Position numbers and translations under genes: made by a program. The notes under the pieces are model-generated. The model worked only from the letters and a program-made list of their open reading frames with translations, had not been told where the DNA came from and did no database searches. From Phytohabitans flavus (GTDB taxonomy: Bacteria; Actinomycetota; Actinomycetes; Mycobacteriales; Micromonosporaceae), in assembly GCF_011764545.1 (NCBI RefSeq), contig NZ_AP022870.1, positions 3,332,001-3,396,000 on the forward strand: a stretch of DNA of 64,000 nucleotides, written 5' to 3'. Below, piece by piece: positions 43,304 to 51,651 of this stretch. The stretch's first letter is position 1, and each line of letters starts with the position of its first letter.

Positions 43304-44000
43304 GCACGAGGCGGCGCCTGCGGCGCTACGTCGACGACCTGCTCAGCGGGCGCCGACCACGCCCGTTCCAGGCCGACGAGCAGGAGGCGGCCGAGGTCGA
43401 CGTCGCGATCACCCTCCGCACGGCCCGGCCGAGCAGCGGTGCCCCCGCGACGAGTTCGTCGCCCGGCTGCACAGGCGGCTCGCCGCCCAGCAGGAGGCGG
43501 GCTCCGCGGGTGTACCCGATGGCGACCCGACGCCCAAACCGACCACCACCCGGCGCCGGGTCGTGCAGGTCGCCTCGGCCGCGGCGGCGCTCGGCGCCGC
43601 CGCGGGGGCCGCGGCCGGGGTGGCGGTCGATCGCGCGCTGACCGAGCCGAGCGGTGCGGGCGACGCGCGGACGCTCCGGCCGAACACCGGCACGTGGCAC
43701 ACGGTGGCGGCCGCCGTCGACCTGCCCGAGGGGGCGGTGCGCCAGTTCGACGTCGGTTCCGTCATCGGTTTCGTGACCCGCACCAGCGGCCAGCTGCTGG
43801 CTGTCTCCGGCTTCTGCTCCCACCTGCACTGCCGGCTTTCGCTCGACTCGGCGAAGCGCGAACTGCTCTGCCCCTGCCACCGGACCGCTTTCACGGTGGG
43901 TGGAGAGGTGGTCCGGTTTCAGCTCGCGGTCCCGCCACCGTCGCTGCCGCACATCGTCGTCCGGGAGGTCGACGGCGACATCCAGGTCCTCGCCCCCTGA
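43300..44000 (+). CDS. Membrane-anchored Rieske [2Fe-2S] protein, frameshifted at 43442-43446
   Basis: About 233 residues when repaired. The first frame (MSTRRRLRRYVDDLLSGRRP to TARPSSGAP) leaves the family after the CCCCC run at 43442-43446. One extra C gives RDEFVARLHRRLAAQQEAGS and continues to 44000. Next come TTTRRRVVQVASAAAALGAA, a twin-arginine-like membrane anchor, and a Rieske domain with CSHLHC and CPCH (C-x-H ... C-x-x-H) coordinating the cluster. The basic cytoplasmic N-terminus plus external Fe-S domain and overlap with a sigma-factor gene suggest redox control of that sigma factor; an electron-transfer role is the alternative. Confidence 0.83.
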
Positions 44001-44018
44001 GACCCCGGCTCGCCGACG

Positions 44019-44037
44019 GCCGGCAGGCGATGCCGGC
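44019..44037. terminator. Hairpin between convergent genes
   Basis: GCCGGC-AGGCGAT-GCCGGC lies 19 bp after the Rieske stop and abuts the stop codon of the convergent lipoprotein gene. It could act in both directions. Confidence 0.45.
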
Positions 44038-44735
44038 TACGAGGCGAACCTGATCGTCTGGAGGCCGACGTAACCCTCACCGCGGGTGGTGATCCGGCCG
44101 TTGTGCACCCGGATCGCGGTTTTGGGACCGTGCAGTTCGAACTGTCCGGAGTCTCCGCCGGGGATCACCTGCCAGGTCTGCGCGGCGGAGCCAGGCGCGC
44201 AGGTCGCCAGTTTCAGCAGGCCGGGAGCGGTGTCGGCGACACAGTAGCCGGACCCGAGGTCCTCGTTGTAGAACGGTGGCGCGATGACGACACGGTTCTT
44301 GGTGTTGTCGTCGCGCTTGCGGACCTGTGCCGGCTTCAGCGCCATCATCGTGTTGTCGGTCCGCTCGGTGCCCGTGAAGTCGACGACGCCGTTTCGCCCC
44401 ACCGCCATGTACCGGTCGAGGCCGTCGTCGGCCACGTCGATGAGGACACCGACGTTCAGGTCGATGCCGAGCCTCTCGAGCTGCGACACGTCCGAGGCAA
44501 CCAGGCGTCCGCCCCTGTTGTCAGCTGACGCGCCGCCCTCCCCGCCGGGCGATGCCGGCCGGCTGGACGCTGGCGATGGCACGGGCGCCGTCGCCGGCGG
44601 CGGAGCGCTGGTACCGGACGGCGAGGCCGCGGCCGAGGAACCGCCGGCCGTCTCCGCGGAGTCGCACGCCGCCGTCGCGGCGACAGCGACCGTGAGGATT
44701 GAGCCGAGAAGCCATCGCTTCGCGGTACGAGACAT
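44037..44735 (-). CDS. Secreted lipoprotein with partial ricin-B-like C-terminus
   Basis: A 232-residue predicted lipoprotein: signal KRWLLGSILTVAVAATAAC with lipobox ATAAC near residue 24. A long low-complexity Ser/Pro/Ala linker (about residues 30-70) follows, then a folded domain. The end, YCVADTAPGLLKLATC followed by SAAQTWQVIPGG, has the Q-x-W and paired-cysteine look of a ricin-type trefoil repeat. That might bind carbohydrate. Function unknown. Convergent with the Rieske gene and divergent from the acetyltransferase gene. Confidence 0.7.
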   Translation of the reverse strand: MSRTAKRWLLGSILTVAVAATAACDSAETAGGSSAAASPSGTSAPPPATAPVPSPASSRPASPGGEGGASADNRGGRLVASDVSQLERLGIDLNVGVLIDVADDGLDRYMAVGRNGVVDFTGTERTDNTMMALKPAQVRKRDDNTKNRVVIAPPFYNEDLGSGYCVADTAPGLLKLATCAPGSAAQTWQVIPGGDSGQFELHGPKTAIRVHNGRITTRGEGYVGLQTIRFAS

Positions 44736-44936
44736 GGTGCCTCCCCTGTCCTTTGTAGACCCGGATGGGTCGGTCTCCGCTGGCAGCTTCAGGACTACCC
44801 GCGAACCGACACCTCGTACACGCCCCGGCGATCCGCCGTACTGCGGGACAGATGGTAACGAACTGGTAACGGCAGTCGACGCCCTGCTCGGGGTAATGGG
44901 GATGCCGCGATCCAGTTAGGTCGGCAAGATGCGGGG

Positions 44937-45392
44937 GTGACCACATTGGAAGTTGGCCTCGGCGACCCCGAGCTGGAAAAGGTCCTCTCCGACGAGCTGG
45001 ACGCCATCAACAACGCCGCCATCGCCTCGGATGACGAGACACCGTTCTCCATCCGAGCCATCGGCGACAACGGCGCTCTCCTCGGCGGCATCACGGGATG
45101 GACCTGGGGTGGCTGCGGCGGTATCACCTCGCTGTGGCTCGCACCCGACCAGCGCGGCCAAGGCCTCGGCGGACAGCTGTTGGCTGCCGCCGAGGCCGAG
45201 ATCCAAAGACGTGGCTGCGACCGGGTCGTCGTGGCCACGATGTCCTTCCAGGCTCCGGGCTTCTACGTGCGACACGGTTACGAGGAGGTCGGGTGCACGC
45301 CAGGCATGCCGGACGGGACAGCGAAACACCATTTCCACAAGCGCCTGGACGGTGCGGTTTCCGGGTTCACTCGGCCGGTTGGGGCCACATGA
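44937..45392 (+). CDS. GNAT-family N-acetyltransferase
   Basis: A 151-residue acetyltransferase. The CoA-binding motif A is ITSLWLAPDQRGQGLGGQLL (Q/RxxGxG/A pattern) near residue 65. Motif B is PGFYVRHGYEEVGCTPGMP. GTG 44937 starts the frame. The acceptor is unknown. Its 3' end overlaps the convergent membrane-protein gene by 26 bp, so both ends should be regarded as approximate only if either is re-called. Upstream (44853-44871) a TGGTAACG direct repeat with 11-bp spacing may be a regulator site. Confidence 0.85.
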   Translation: MTTLEVGLGDPELEKVLSDELDAINNAAIASDDETPFSIRAIGDNGALLGGITGWTWGGCGGITSLWLAPDQRGQGLGGQLLAAAEAEIQRRGCDRVVVATMSFQAPGFYVRHGYEEVGCTPGMPDGTAKHHFHKRLDGAVSGFTRPVGAT

Positions 45393-46077
45393 AGCGAGTG
45401 GGCTGCGGCCCCGGCCCGACATAGCGGGCGCTGCCGAGCGGCCAGTTCAAGGCGCAGGAGGTGGAGCCAGTCGGCGCGAGGTAGAGCATCGTGTAGGCGA
45501 TCTGCGTCGCCGGGTCGGTGAAGGTCGTGATGACCAGGATGCTCCCTTCGGGAAACAACTTCGGCCGCATGAGGTATCCCTCGAGGGAGGCTGGTTCGCC
45601 GTTGGGTTTCAGCTTGTTGACCGCGTCGCTCGTCCGGTCCCGCTCAGCGGGAGTGGCACAGAAGCGATCGGGCTTGCCGGACTTGACCTCCGTCGGTATG
45701 CCAGCCTCGCGGAGCTTGGTCGCGAGCGCGCTCACGTTCTCCAGTTGGGCCCACCGCACCGTGAGCTGCACGGACCCGTCGGGCTTCGGGGTGACCGCGT
45801 ACGCGGGAGCGACTCCGTCCGGTCCGCCGCTCCACACCGTTGACATCGCGAGGGTCGCCGCCACGGCCGCGGCGCCGCCGAACGCGATCCGCCGGCGCCA
45901 CACCTGGCGGGTGGTGCCGTGCCGCCCGAGCGGCGCCGGTGCGGACCGTTCCGCGTTGCCGTCGCGCGGTGTCGCGAGGATGCTGGCCAGCATCACCTGG
46001 GCCTGGGATGACTCGGGGTCCGCGCGCAAGTCCGCGGCGGGATCCGCGGCGCGCAACAGTCGATCGCCTACCATCAT
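45367..46077 (-). CDS. Single-pass membrane protein, CU044_5270-like, partner of ECF sigma factor
   Basis: A 236-residue protein with a cytoplasmic N-terminus (VMLASILATPRDGNAERSA), one membrane helix (RIAFGGAAAVAATLAMSTVW, about residues 63-82) and an external domain (PDGSVQLTVRWAQLENVSAL, FPEGSILVITTFTDPATQIA). The layout is that of the actinobacterial CU044_5270-type proteins encoded after ECF sigma genes, thought to act like anti-sigma factors. ATG overlaps the sigma stop by 4 bp. What it senses is unknown. Confidence 0.72.
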   Translation of the reverse strand: MMVGDRLLRAADPAADLRADPESSQAQVMLASILATPRDGNAERSAPAPLGRHGTTRQVWRRRIAFGGAAAVAATLAMSTVWSGGPDGVAPAYAVTPKPDGSVQLTVRWAQLENVSALATKLREAGIPTEVKSGKPDRFCATPAERDRTSDAVNKLKPNGEPASLEGYLMRPKLFPEGSILVITTFTDPATQIAYTMLYLAPTGSTSCALNWPLGSARYVGPGPQPTRFMWPQPAE

Positions 46078-46619
46078 GATCCTCCTTCGTGAGCCAGCGG
46101 GCCAAGCGCGGCATCCGCGGCCTTCCTGTCTGGTGCCGGCTCCAATGCGGCCGCGAGCCGTCTGCGGGCGCGAAACAAGCGGACCTTGTACGCGGTGCGG
46201 CTACAGCCCATGACCGTGGCGGCCGCCTCCGCGTCCAGGCCCTCCCAAGCGGCCAACCGCAGAGCCTCCTGGTCAGCCTCGGAGAGTTGGGCCAGCGCGT
46301 GGCGCACTCTTACCTGGTCGACCACCGTGTCGGCGTGGTCGGCCGCCACCAGCTCGACGACCTCGCCCATCCGGGCAGTCACCCTCGCCTGCCGGCCTTG
46401 CCCTCGAATCTCGTTGGCGATCAGATGACGCGTCGTCGCGTACAGCCACGGCAACGGGTCGCTGACCGGCACATCGGCCAGCCGCCGCCAAGCCACGAGA
46501 AACGCTTCGCTGACAACGTCGGGCGCTCGATCCCGTCCCACCCTGCGTGCCGCGTACCGCATGACGGCGCCGTAGTGCCGCTGGAACAGCTCCGCGAACC
46601 TTGCCCGGTCGTCTTCCAT
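46074..46619 (-). CDS. ECF-type RNA polymerase sigma factor
   Basis: A 181-residue sigma-70 family factor. Region 2 is FAELFQRHYGAVMRYAARRV and DVVSEAFLVAWRRLADVPVS. Region 4 is LSEADQEALRLAAWEGLDAE and AATVMGCSRTAYKVRLFRAR. No extra sensory domain. ATG 46617-46619. Its stop overlaps the start of the membrane protein that probably restrains it. Target promoters are unknown. Confidence 0.9.
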   Translation of the reverse strand: MEDDRARFAELFQRHYGAVMRYAARRVGRDRAPDVVSEAFLVAWRRLADVPVSDPLPWLYATTRHLIANEIRGQGRQARVTARMGEVVELVAADHADTVVDQVRVRHALAQLSEADQEALRLAAWEGLDAEAAATVMGCSRTAYKVRLFRARRRLAAALEPAPDRKAADAALGPLAHEGGS

Positions 46620-46649
46620 ACCTACTTGTGTCCGCCTCAGCGACCGGGG

Positions 46650-47255
46650 TTACATCCTGGCCTTAGGACCGCCTGCCCCGATGCCGTCGAACACCATCTC
46701 GATCAGTCGCCGCCCTTGGGCGACGCCCTCGTCGGTCGGGGGGACGCGCCAGAGGAAGCCCATCAGCAGCAGCACGTCTGCGGGATCGGTGCCGGGCCGC
46801 ACCGAACCCTCCGCGACGCAGGCGTCGAGCAGCTTGGACACCGCGGCGGTTACCGGCGCATAGCTCGCGCTCACGGCATCCCGCACAGCGGCCGAGTAGA
46901 GCGCCTCACCCAGCCCGTGCTTGAGGCGGATGTGTGCGGCGAGGATTTCGAACCAGACGGCGAACGCTTCCTTCGCGGTCGGCTCTGCCGCCAGGACCTG
47001 GTCGACGGAGCCGACGAGCTTGGCCAGCTCCTGCTGGTAGACGGCGAGGATAAGGTGCTCGCGCGTCGGGAAATGACGGTAGAGCGTGCCGGCGCCGACT
47101 CCCGCCCGCTTGGCGATCTCGTTCAGCGAGACGGTCTGGGTCTCGGCGAACAAGGCCTGCGCGGCCTCGAGAATCGCGGCGTGCTTCTGGGACGCGACCT
47201 CACGCTGCGTCCGGTACGTCTCCGCGGCCTCGCCCGCGCCCGCCTTCGTTGACAT
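46650..47255 (-). CDS. TetR-family transcriptional regulator
   Basis: A 201-residue TetR regulator. The N-terminal helix-turn-helix is AAILEAAQALFAETQTVSLN then EIAKRAGVGAGTLYRHFPTR, about residues 25-65. The helical ligand domain follows with LGEALYSAAVRDAVSASYAP. I chose ATG 47253-47255; longer upstream starts would read through the two operator palindromes. The operator TGCGGAGAACTCTCCGGA begins at the start codon itself, so autorepression is very likely. Ligand and other targets unknown. Confidence 0.88.
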   Translation of the reverse strand: MSTKAGAGEAAETYRTQREVASQKHAAILEAAQALFAETQTVSLNEIAKRAGVGAGTLYRHFPTREHLILAVYQQELAKLVGSVDQVLAAEPTAKEAFAVWFEILAAHIRLKHGLGEALYSAAVRDAVSASYAPVTAAVSKLLDACVAEGSVRPGTDPADVLLLMGFLWRVPPTDEGVAQGRRLIEMVFDGIGAGGPKARM

Positions 47256-47272
47256 GCGGAGAACTCTCCGGA
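47255..47272. promoter_or_regulatory. TetR operator, proximal imperfect copy
   Basis: TGCGGAGAACTCTCCGGA: GGAGA-A-C-TCTCC inverted repeat touching the TetR start codon. Same core (GCGGAGA..TCTCCG) as the perfect copy at 47287. Confidence 0.6.
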
Positions 47273-47286
47273 TAGCCTCGATCGTA

Positions 47287-47306
47287 ATGCGGAGATTTCT
47301 CCGCAT
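47287..47306. promoter_or_regulatory. TetR operator, perfect 20-bp palindrome
   Basis: ATGCGGAGATTTCTCCGCAT: 9-bp arms ATGCGGAGA/TCTCCGCAT. Located 32 bp upstream of the TetR start codon. With the proximal copy it forms a two-site operator whose centres are about 33 bp apart, consistent with negative autoregulation. Confidence 0.65.
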
Positions 47307-47417
47307 AGTGACAAGCCTAACAGCCAAGCGCCTGCTCGGCTGGCAGCCACGTCCCGCCGCCGAAACCGTCGTCGACGCCGCCCGCAGCCTGGTCGCGTGG
47401 CAGGCCGCCTGACGTTC

Positions 47418-47435
47418 ACTGACCGTTCGGTCAGT
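47418..47435. promoter_or_regulatory. PaaR-type operator at the regulator's own promoter
   Basis: ACTGACCGTTCGGTCAGT is an 8-bp-arm perfect palindrome, 17 bp before the TetR-family regulator start at 47453. The same ACTGACCG..CGGTC element occurs at 53865 in the paaA/paaZ divergent promoter, which identifies it as the binding site of the paa regulator. Confidence 0.75.
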
Positions 47436-47452
47436 GTGGGAGCCTTTCTCCC

Positions 47453-48067
47453 ATGACCGCAGACATCTCCGGCGTGCCGCCGTCGCCCCGCCGCGGTCGC
47501 CCCGGCTACGACCAGGAGACGGTGCTGCGCCGGGCCATCGACCTCTTCAACCGGCAGGGGTACGACGGCACGAGCATGGGCGACCTGGCCAAGGAGCTCG
47601 GTTTCACCAAGTCGGCGATCTACCACCACGTACCGAGCAAGTCGCACCTTCTGGAGCAGGCACTCGACGAGGCGCTCGACGGGCTCGCCCACGCGCTGGC
47701 CGCGGCCCGGGCGGAGAGCGGCGTGACGGCGAACGAGCGGCTGCGGCACGCGGTCCGGGGCAGCGTCATGGTGCTGGTCGACCACCTGCCCGCCGTGACG
47801 CTGCTGCTGCGGGTACGCGGCAACAGCGAGGTGGAGTCGCAGGCGCTGGAGCGCCGGCGGCACATCGACGACGCGCTGGCCGAGATGGTCGAGGCCGCTG
47901 TGGCCGAGGGCGCGCTGCGCAACGACCTGCCGCCCGCCATGATCAGCCGGCTGCTGTTCGGCATGGTCAACTCTCTGGTCGAGTGGGTGCGCCCCGACGG
48001 CCGGTACGACGCCGAAGCCCTCGCCGACATGGTCACGACCGTCGCGTTCGACGGCCTTACCCGTTAG
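47453..48067 (+). CDS. paaR: TetR-family repressor of the phenylacetate cluster
   Basis: A 204-residue TetR regulator. N-terminal RRGRPGYDQETVLRRAIDLF then MGDLAKELGFTKSAIYHHVP forms the helix-turn-helix. The ligand domain includes MVLVDHLPAVTLLLRVRGNS and LPPAMISRLLFGMVNSLVEW. Known PaaR repressors of actinobacteria respond to phenylacetyl-CoA. The assignment here rests on location at the end of the paa genes and on the identical operator at both promoters. ATG 47453. Its stop overlaps the convergent thioesterase gene by 4 bp. Confidence 0.82.
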   Translation: MTADISGVPPSPRRGRPGYDQETVLRRAIDLFNRQGYDGTSMGDLAKELGFTKSAIYHHVPSKSHLLEQALDEALDGLAHALAAARAESGVTANERLRHAVRGSVMVLVDHLPAVTLLLRVRGNSEVESQALERRRHIDDALAEMVEAAVAEGALRNDLPPAMISRLLFGMVNSLVEWVRPDGRYDAEALADMVTTVAFDGLTR

Positions 48068-48480
48068 CGGCCCGGCGGTCGCAGTGTGCGGCTGCGACCG
48101 CGGAACTCGGCGACCGCGACACCCTCGCGGCGTACCGTCACGTCGTAGATGCCGGAGCGGCCCCACCGCCACCGCTCGACGCCCGTGGCCACCAGCAGGT
48201 CGCCGAGCCGGACCGGCTCGAGAAAGTCGATCTCGAAGCCTGCCGCGACCGTCACCTCGCCGTACGTGTTGCAGGCGAAGGCGAACGTGCTGTCGGCGAG
48301 CGTGGCGATAAGCCCGCCGTGAGCGATGTCGTGGCCGTTGACCATGCTCGGCCCGATCGTCATCGCGAGTACCGCGCGGCCGGGTGCGATCTCCCGGATC
48401 TCCATCCCGAGCGCCTTGCTGGCCGCGTCGGAGGCCCACATCCGCTTCGCCGCCTGCTCTGCCACCTCTTGAGGGCTCAC
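48064..48480 (-). CDS. paaI: Hydroxyphenylacetyl-CoA thioesterase PaaI (hotdog fold)
   Basis: A 138-residue hotdog thioesterase that recycles CoA by hydrolysing dead-end phenylacetyl-CoA derivatives. Family features are ASKALGMEIREIAPGRAVLA, then the active-site helix NGHDIAHGGLIATLADSTFA and FEIDFLEPVRLGDLLVATG. GTG 48478-48480 overlaps the paaH stop by 4 bp (GTGA). Length is normal for PaaI. Last gene of the leftward paa operon. Confidence 0.88.
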   Translation of the reverse strand: MSPQEVAEQAAKRMWASDAASKALGMEIREIAPGRAVLAMTIGPSMVNGHDIAHGGLIATLADSTFAFACNTYGEVTVAAGFEIDFLEPVRLGDLLVATGVERWRWGRSGIYDVTVRREGVAVAEFRGRSRTLRPPGR

Positions 48481-49307
48481 CACGTGTAGAAGCCCTGGCC
48501 GCTCTTGCGGCCGAGCTGGCCGGCGGCGACCTTGTCGCGAAGGATCTGGGGCGGCTCGAAGCGTGGCCCCAGCTCGCGCGCCAGGTGGCTGGCGATGCCG
48601 AGGCGTACATCGAGGCCGACGATGTCGGTCGTCTTCAGGGGCCCGACGGGGTGGCGGTAGCCGAGCACCATCGCGGTGTCGATGTCCTCGGCCGAGGCGA
48701 CCCCCTCTTCGAGCATTCGCATCGCCTCCAACCCCAACGCGACGCCGAGCCGGCTCGATGCGAACCCTGGTGAGTCGGTGACCGTGATGCCGGTCTTGCC
48801 GAGGTCGCCCGCCCACATTTGCGCACGGGTGACCAGCTCGGGCGCCGTACGAGCACCGACCACGATCTCGACGAGGTCACTGGCGGGCACGGGGTTGAAG
48901 AAGTGGAGCCCGATCAGCCGGGCCGGGTCGGCAAGCGCACCGGCGAGGGTGTCGATCGGCAGGGAGCTTGTGTTGGTGCCGATCGGCGTGCCGGGGGCGA
49001 CCCGCTCGATGACGGTCAGCACCTCGGCCTTCAGGGCGACCAGCTCGGGCACCGCCTCGACGACGAGCCCGGATCCGGCCAGGTCCTCGGGCTCGGTGGT
49101 CACGCGGAGCGCCCCGGTTGTACCCGTGAAGCCCCGCTCGACTGCCTTGGCAAGGCTTGTCTCGACCCGCTCGCGGGCGGCGGCCGCGGCCTCCTCGCCG
49201 GCCTCGACGACCGTCACGTCGGCGCCGGCCAGCAGAAAGGCGTGGGCGATGCCGGCGCCCATGCGGCCGCCGCCGTACACGCCCACGCGGGAGGGGATGC
49301 TGCTCAT
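48477..49307 (-). CDS. paaH: 3-hydroxyacyl-CoA dehydrogenase PaaH
   Basis: A 276-residue NAD-dependent dehydrogenase acting in the beta-oxidation-like lower part of the phenylacetate pathway. N-terminal fold RVGVYGGGRMGAGIAHAFLL; catalytic region IGLHFFNPVPASDLVEIV (the HFFNP histidine) near residue 140; C-terminal domain ITVTDSPGFASSRLGVALG and YRHPVGPLKTTDIVGLDVRL. It is the short, single-unit form. ATG 49305-49307 overlaps the hydratase stop by 4 bp. Confidence 0.88.
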   Translation of the reverse strand: MSSIPSRVGVYGGGRMGAGIAHAFLLAGADVTVVEAGEEAAAAARERVETSLAKAVERGFTGTTGALRVTTEPEDLAGSGLVVEAVPELVALKAEVLTVIERVAPGTPIGTNTSSLPIDTLAGALADPARLIGLHFFNPVPASDLVEIVVGARTAPELVTRAQMWAGDLGKTGITVTDSPGFASSRLGVALGLEAMRMLEEGVASAEDIDTAMVLGYRHPVGPLKTTDIVGLDVRLGIASHLARELGPRFEPPQILRDKVAAGQLGRKSGQGFYTW

Positions 49308-50053
49308 GATCGGCCCTTCTTGCGTTCGAGGAACGCTGTCATTCGCTGGTACTTGTCCTCGGTCTCGAACAGCACCGCCTGGGCGATGTCGTCGATCACC
49401 GGGTGCGCCTCGGCGGGTGCGTGGAAGACCGACTTGGCGAGACGCACGGCGAGCGGCGCCTGCTTGGTGATCCGGTCCGCCCACCGCTGGCCGGCCGCGT
49501 CCAGCTCCTGTTGCGGTACGACCTCGTTGAGCAGGCGCACGCCCAGAGCCTCGCCGGCGTCGAGCACTCGACCGGTGAGCAGCAGCTCCTTGGCCAGCGG
49601 CTCCCCCACCAGCTCCTTGAGTCGCCAGGTCGCCCCGGCGGCGGCCAGGATGCCCAGTCCGGCCTCGGGGTTGCCGAGCTTGACCCGCGGGGTGCCGACG
49701 CGGAAGTCGCAGGCGTAGGCGAGTTCGGCCCCGCCGCCGAGGGCGTACCCGTCGACCAACGCGATGGTCGGCATCGGGAGGCGCCGGATCCGGTCGAAGA
49801 TGCCGGAGTTGATGCCGCGCAGGGCGTCCTCGCGGCGGCGTTCCCGCAGCTGGGCGATGTCGGCACCAGCCGCGAAGACGCCGCCGGAGCCGGTGACGAT
49901 GGCGACCTTCGGGGACCGTTCAAGCCGCGCGCACGCCTCGTGCAGCAGGTCGACGGTCTCCTGGTCGATCGCGTTCTTGGCCTCCGGCCGGTTGAGCCGC
50001 AGGGTGACCCGGTCGTCGCGCTCCTCGACGAGCAGCGGCGCGCTCAGGCTCAT
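49304..50053 (-). CDS. Enoyl-CoA hydratase/isomerase of the paa cluster (PaaF/PaaG-like)
   Basis: A 249-residue crotonase-fold protein. Features are RLNRPEAKNAIDQETVDLLH, oxyanion-hole glycines in FAAGADIAQLRERRRED and VDGYALGGGAELAYACDF, and a catalytic-type glutamate in LGNPEAGLGILAAAGATWR. In phenylacetate degradation, PaaG isomerises the ring epoxide to an oxepin and PaaF hydrates later intermediates; sequence reading does not let me choose. ATG 50051-50053 has AAGGAAG upstream. 21 bp separate it from paaE. Confidence 0.86.
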   Translation of the reverse strand: MSLSAPLLVEERDDRVTLRLNRPEAKNAIDQETVDLLHEACARLERSPKVAIVTGSGGVFAAGADIAQLRERRREDALRGINSGIFDRIRRLPMPTIALVDGYALGGGAELAYACDFRVGTPRVKLGNPEAGLGILAAAGATWRLKELVGEPLAKELLLTGRVLDAGEALGVRLLNEVVPQQELDAAGQRWADRITKQAPLAVRLAKSVFHAPAEAHPVIDDIAQAVLFETEDKYQRMTAFLERKKGRS

Positions 50054-50074
50054 GTGTCTTCCTTTGCTCAAAGG

Positions 50075-51151
50075 TCAGGCGTCGTAGTCGACCGTCACGC
50101 GCTCGCCGAGCGGGTAGGTCTGGCAGGTCAGCACGAACCCGGCCGCGATCTCCGATGGCTCGAGCGCGTAGTTGCGCAGCATGTCGACCTCGCCCTCGAC
50201 GACGCGCGCCCGGCAGGTACCGCACACGCCGCCCTTGCACGCGAACGGGACGTCGCCGCGCCGCTGCTGGGCGGATTCGAGGATCGAGCGGGTCCGCGGC
50301 ATCGGGTTGGTGGTCGAGCGGCCGTCGAGTACCACGGTGACCTCGCTGGTGACGCCGTCCAGCTCCTTGTCCTCGTGGCGCAGCTGTGGCGGCGGGGTGT
50401 CTACAAAGAAGAGTTCGAAGTGGACTTTGTCGGCGGCGACCCCGAGGTCGCCGAGCACCGCGCGGGCGTCCTCGATCATCGCGAGTGGGCCGCAGAGCCA
50501 CACATGGTCGGTGTCGTCGACGGGCACCAGCGCGGTGAGGATGGTGCGGAGCCGGTCGGCGTCCAGCCGGCCGGAGAAGAGCTCGACGTCGCGGGGCTCG
50601 CGCGAGAGTACGTGGATCAGGTCGAAGCGCGGACCGTGGTCGTTCTTCAGGTCGGCCAGCTCCTCGGCGAACATCACCGTGTTGGTGCTGCGGTTGCCGT
50701 AGAGCAGCGTCACCGTGCTCGCCGGGTTGGCCAGCACGGTCGCGGCGATGGACAGCATCGGCGTGATGCCGGATCCGGCCGCGATGAGCAGGTGCCGTCC
50801 ACCCTCGGCGGCGTCGGCCCGCAGGTTGCCGGACGGCGGCTGCACCTCGACGGTGTCACCCTGGCGTACCTCGTTGACGAGCCACGACGAGAACAGGCCC
50901 GCCGGGATCTCCCGGACGCCGATGCGCGGCAGCGTGCCGGCCGGCGAGCAGATCGAGTAGGTACGGCGGTGCTCCTCGCCGTCGATGACCCGGCGGAGGT
51001 TGAGCGACTGACCGGCCGCGAAGGCGTAGTCGCCGCGCAGGTCGTCAGGCACGTCGAAGGTCACCGCCACCGAGTCGTCGGTGAGGCGGTCGACCGCGGC
51101 GACGGTCAGCGGGTGGAAGCCGGCGCGCGTGCGGGTGGCGGCCTGGCTCAT
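50075..51151 (-). CDS. paaE: Phenylacetyl-CoA epoxidase reductase PaaE
   Basis: A 358-residue NAD(P)H-dependent flavoprotein that feeds electrons to the PaaABC di-iron oxygenase. The FAD domain has HRRTYSICSP, and the NAD domain AAGSGITPMLSIAATVLA and VWLCGPLAMIEDARAVL. The C-terminal plant-type ferredoxin domain has CKGGVCGTCRAR (C-x4-C-x2-C) with the fourth cysteine in LTCQTYP. Start ATG shares one base with the paaD stop (TGATG). All cofactor motifs intact. Confidence 0.93.
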   Translation of the reverse strand: MSQAATRTRAGFHPLTVAAVDRLTDDSVAVTFDVPDDLRGDYAFAAGQSLNLRRVIDGEEHRRTYSICSPAGTLPRIGVREIPAGLFSSWLVNEVRQGDTVEVQPPSGNLRADAAEGGRHLLIAAGSGITPMLSIAATVLANPASTVTLLYGNRSTNTVMFAEELADLKNDHGPRFDLIHVLSREPRDVELFSGRLDADRLRTILTALVPVDDTDHVWLCGPLAMIEDARAVLGDLGVAADKVHFELFFVDTPPPQLRHEDKELDGVTSEVTVVLDGRSTTNPMPRTRSILESAQQRRGDVPFACKGGVCGTCRARVVEGEVDMLRNYALEPSEIAAGFVLTCQTYPLGERVTVDYDA

Positions 51152-51651
51152 CAGATCTCCTTCACGTGCTCGAAGGGCTCGAGGCAGGCTCGGCACCGGT
51201 ACAGGGCCTTGCAGGCGGTGGCGCCGAACTCCGAGGTGACCTCGACATCGGCGGTACCGCAACGCGGGCAGGTGACCGCCCGGCGGACCGGGCCGAGGGT
51301 GAGCGGGACGGGCCCGGCGCGGCGGGGCGCCGGGCCGGGGGCGGAGATGCCGGCCTCGCGTAGCGCGGTACGGCCGCGCTCGCTGATCCAGTCGGTGGTC
51401 CAGGCAGGTTCGAGCTCGACCCGCACGACGACGTCGCCGAAGCCCTCGTCGGTCAGCCGCCGGACGAGGTCGTCGCGCATCGTCGCCATGGCCGGACAGC
51501 CGGAGTACGTCGGGGTGATGGCCACCTCGACCCGGCCGGCCGCGTCGACGCCGACGCCGCGCAGCACGCCGAGGTCGGCGAGGGTGAGCATCGGCAGCTC
51601 GGGGTCGGTGACCGTCTCGGCGACGGCCCGCGCCCGCTCGATGTTCACCAT
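51151..51651 (-). CDS. paaD: Phenylacetyl-CoA epoxidase assembly protein PaaD
   Basis: A 166-residue DUF59/MIP18-type protein needed to assemble the epoxidase Fe-S or metal centre. The N-terminal domain is TDPELPMLTLADLGVLRGV with the conserved cysteine region TPTYSGCPAMATM. The C-terminal zinc-ribbon-like pairs are CPRCGTADVE and CRACLEPFEH. ATG 51649-51651 overlaps the paaC end by 7 bp. Confidence 0.92.
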   Translation of the reverse strand: MVNIERARAVAETVTDPELPMLTLADLGVLRGVGVDAAGRVEVAITPTYSGCPAMATMRDDLVRRLTDEGFGDVVVRVELEPAWTTDWISERGRTALREAGISAPGPAPRRAGPVPLTLGPVRRAVTCPRCGTADVEVTSEFGATACKALYRCRACLEPFEHVKEI

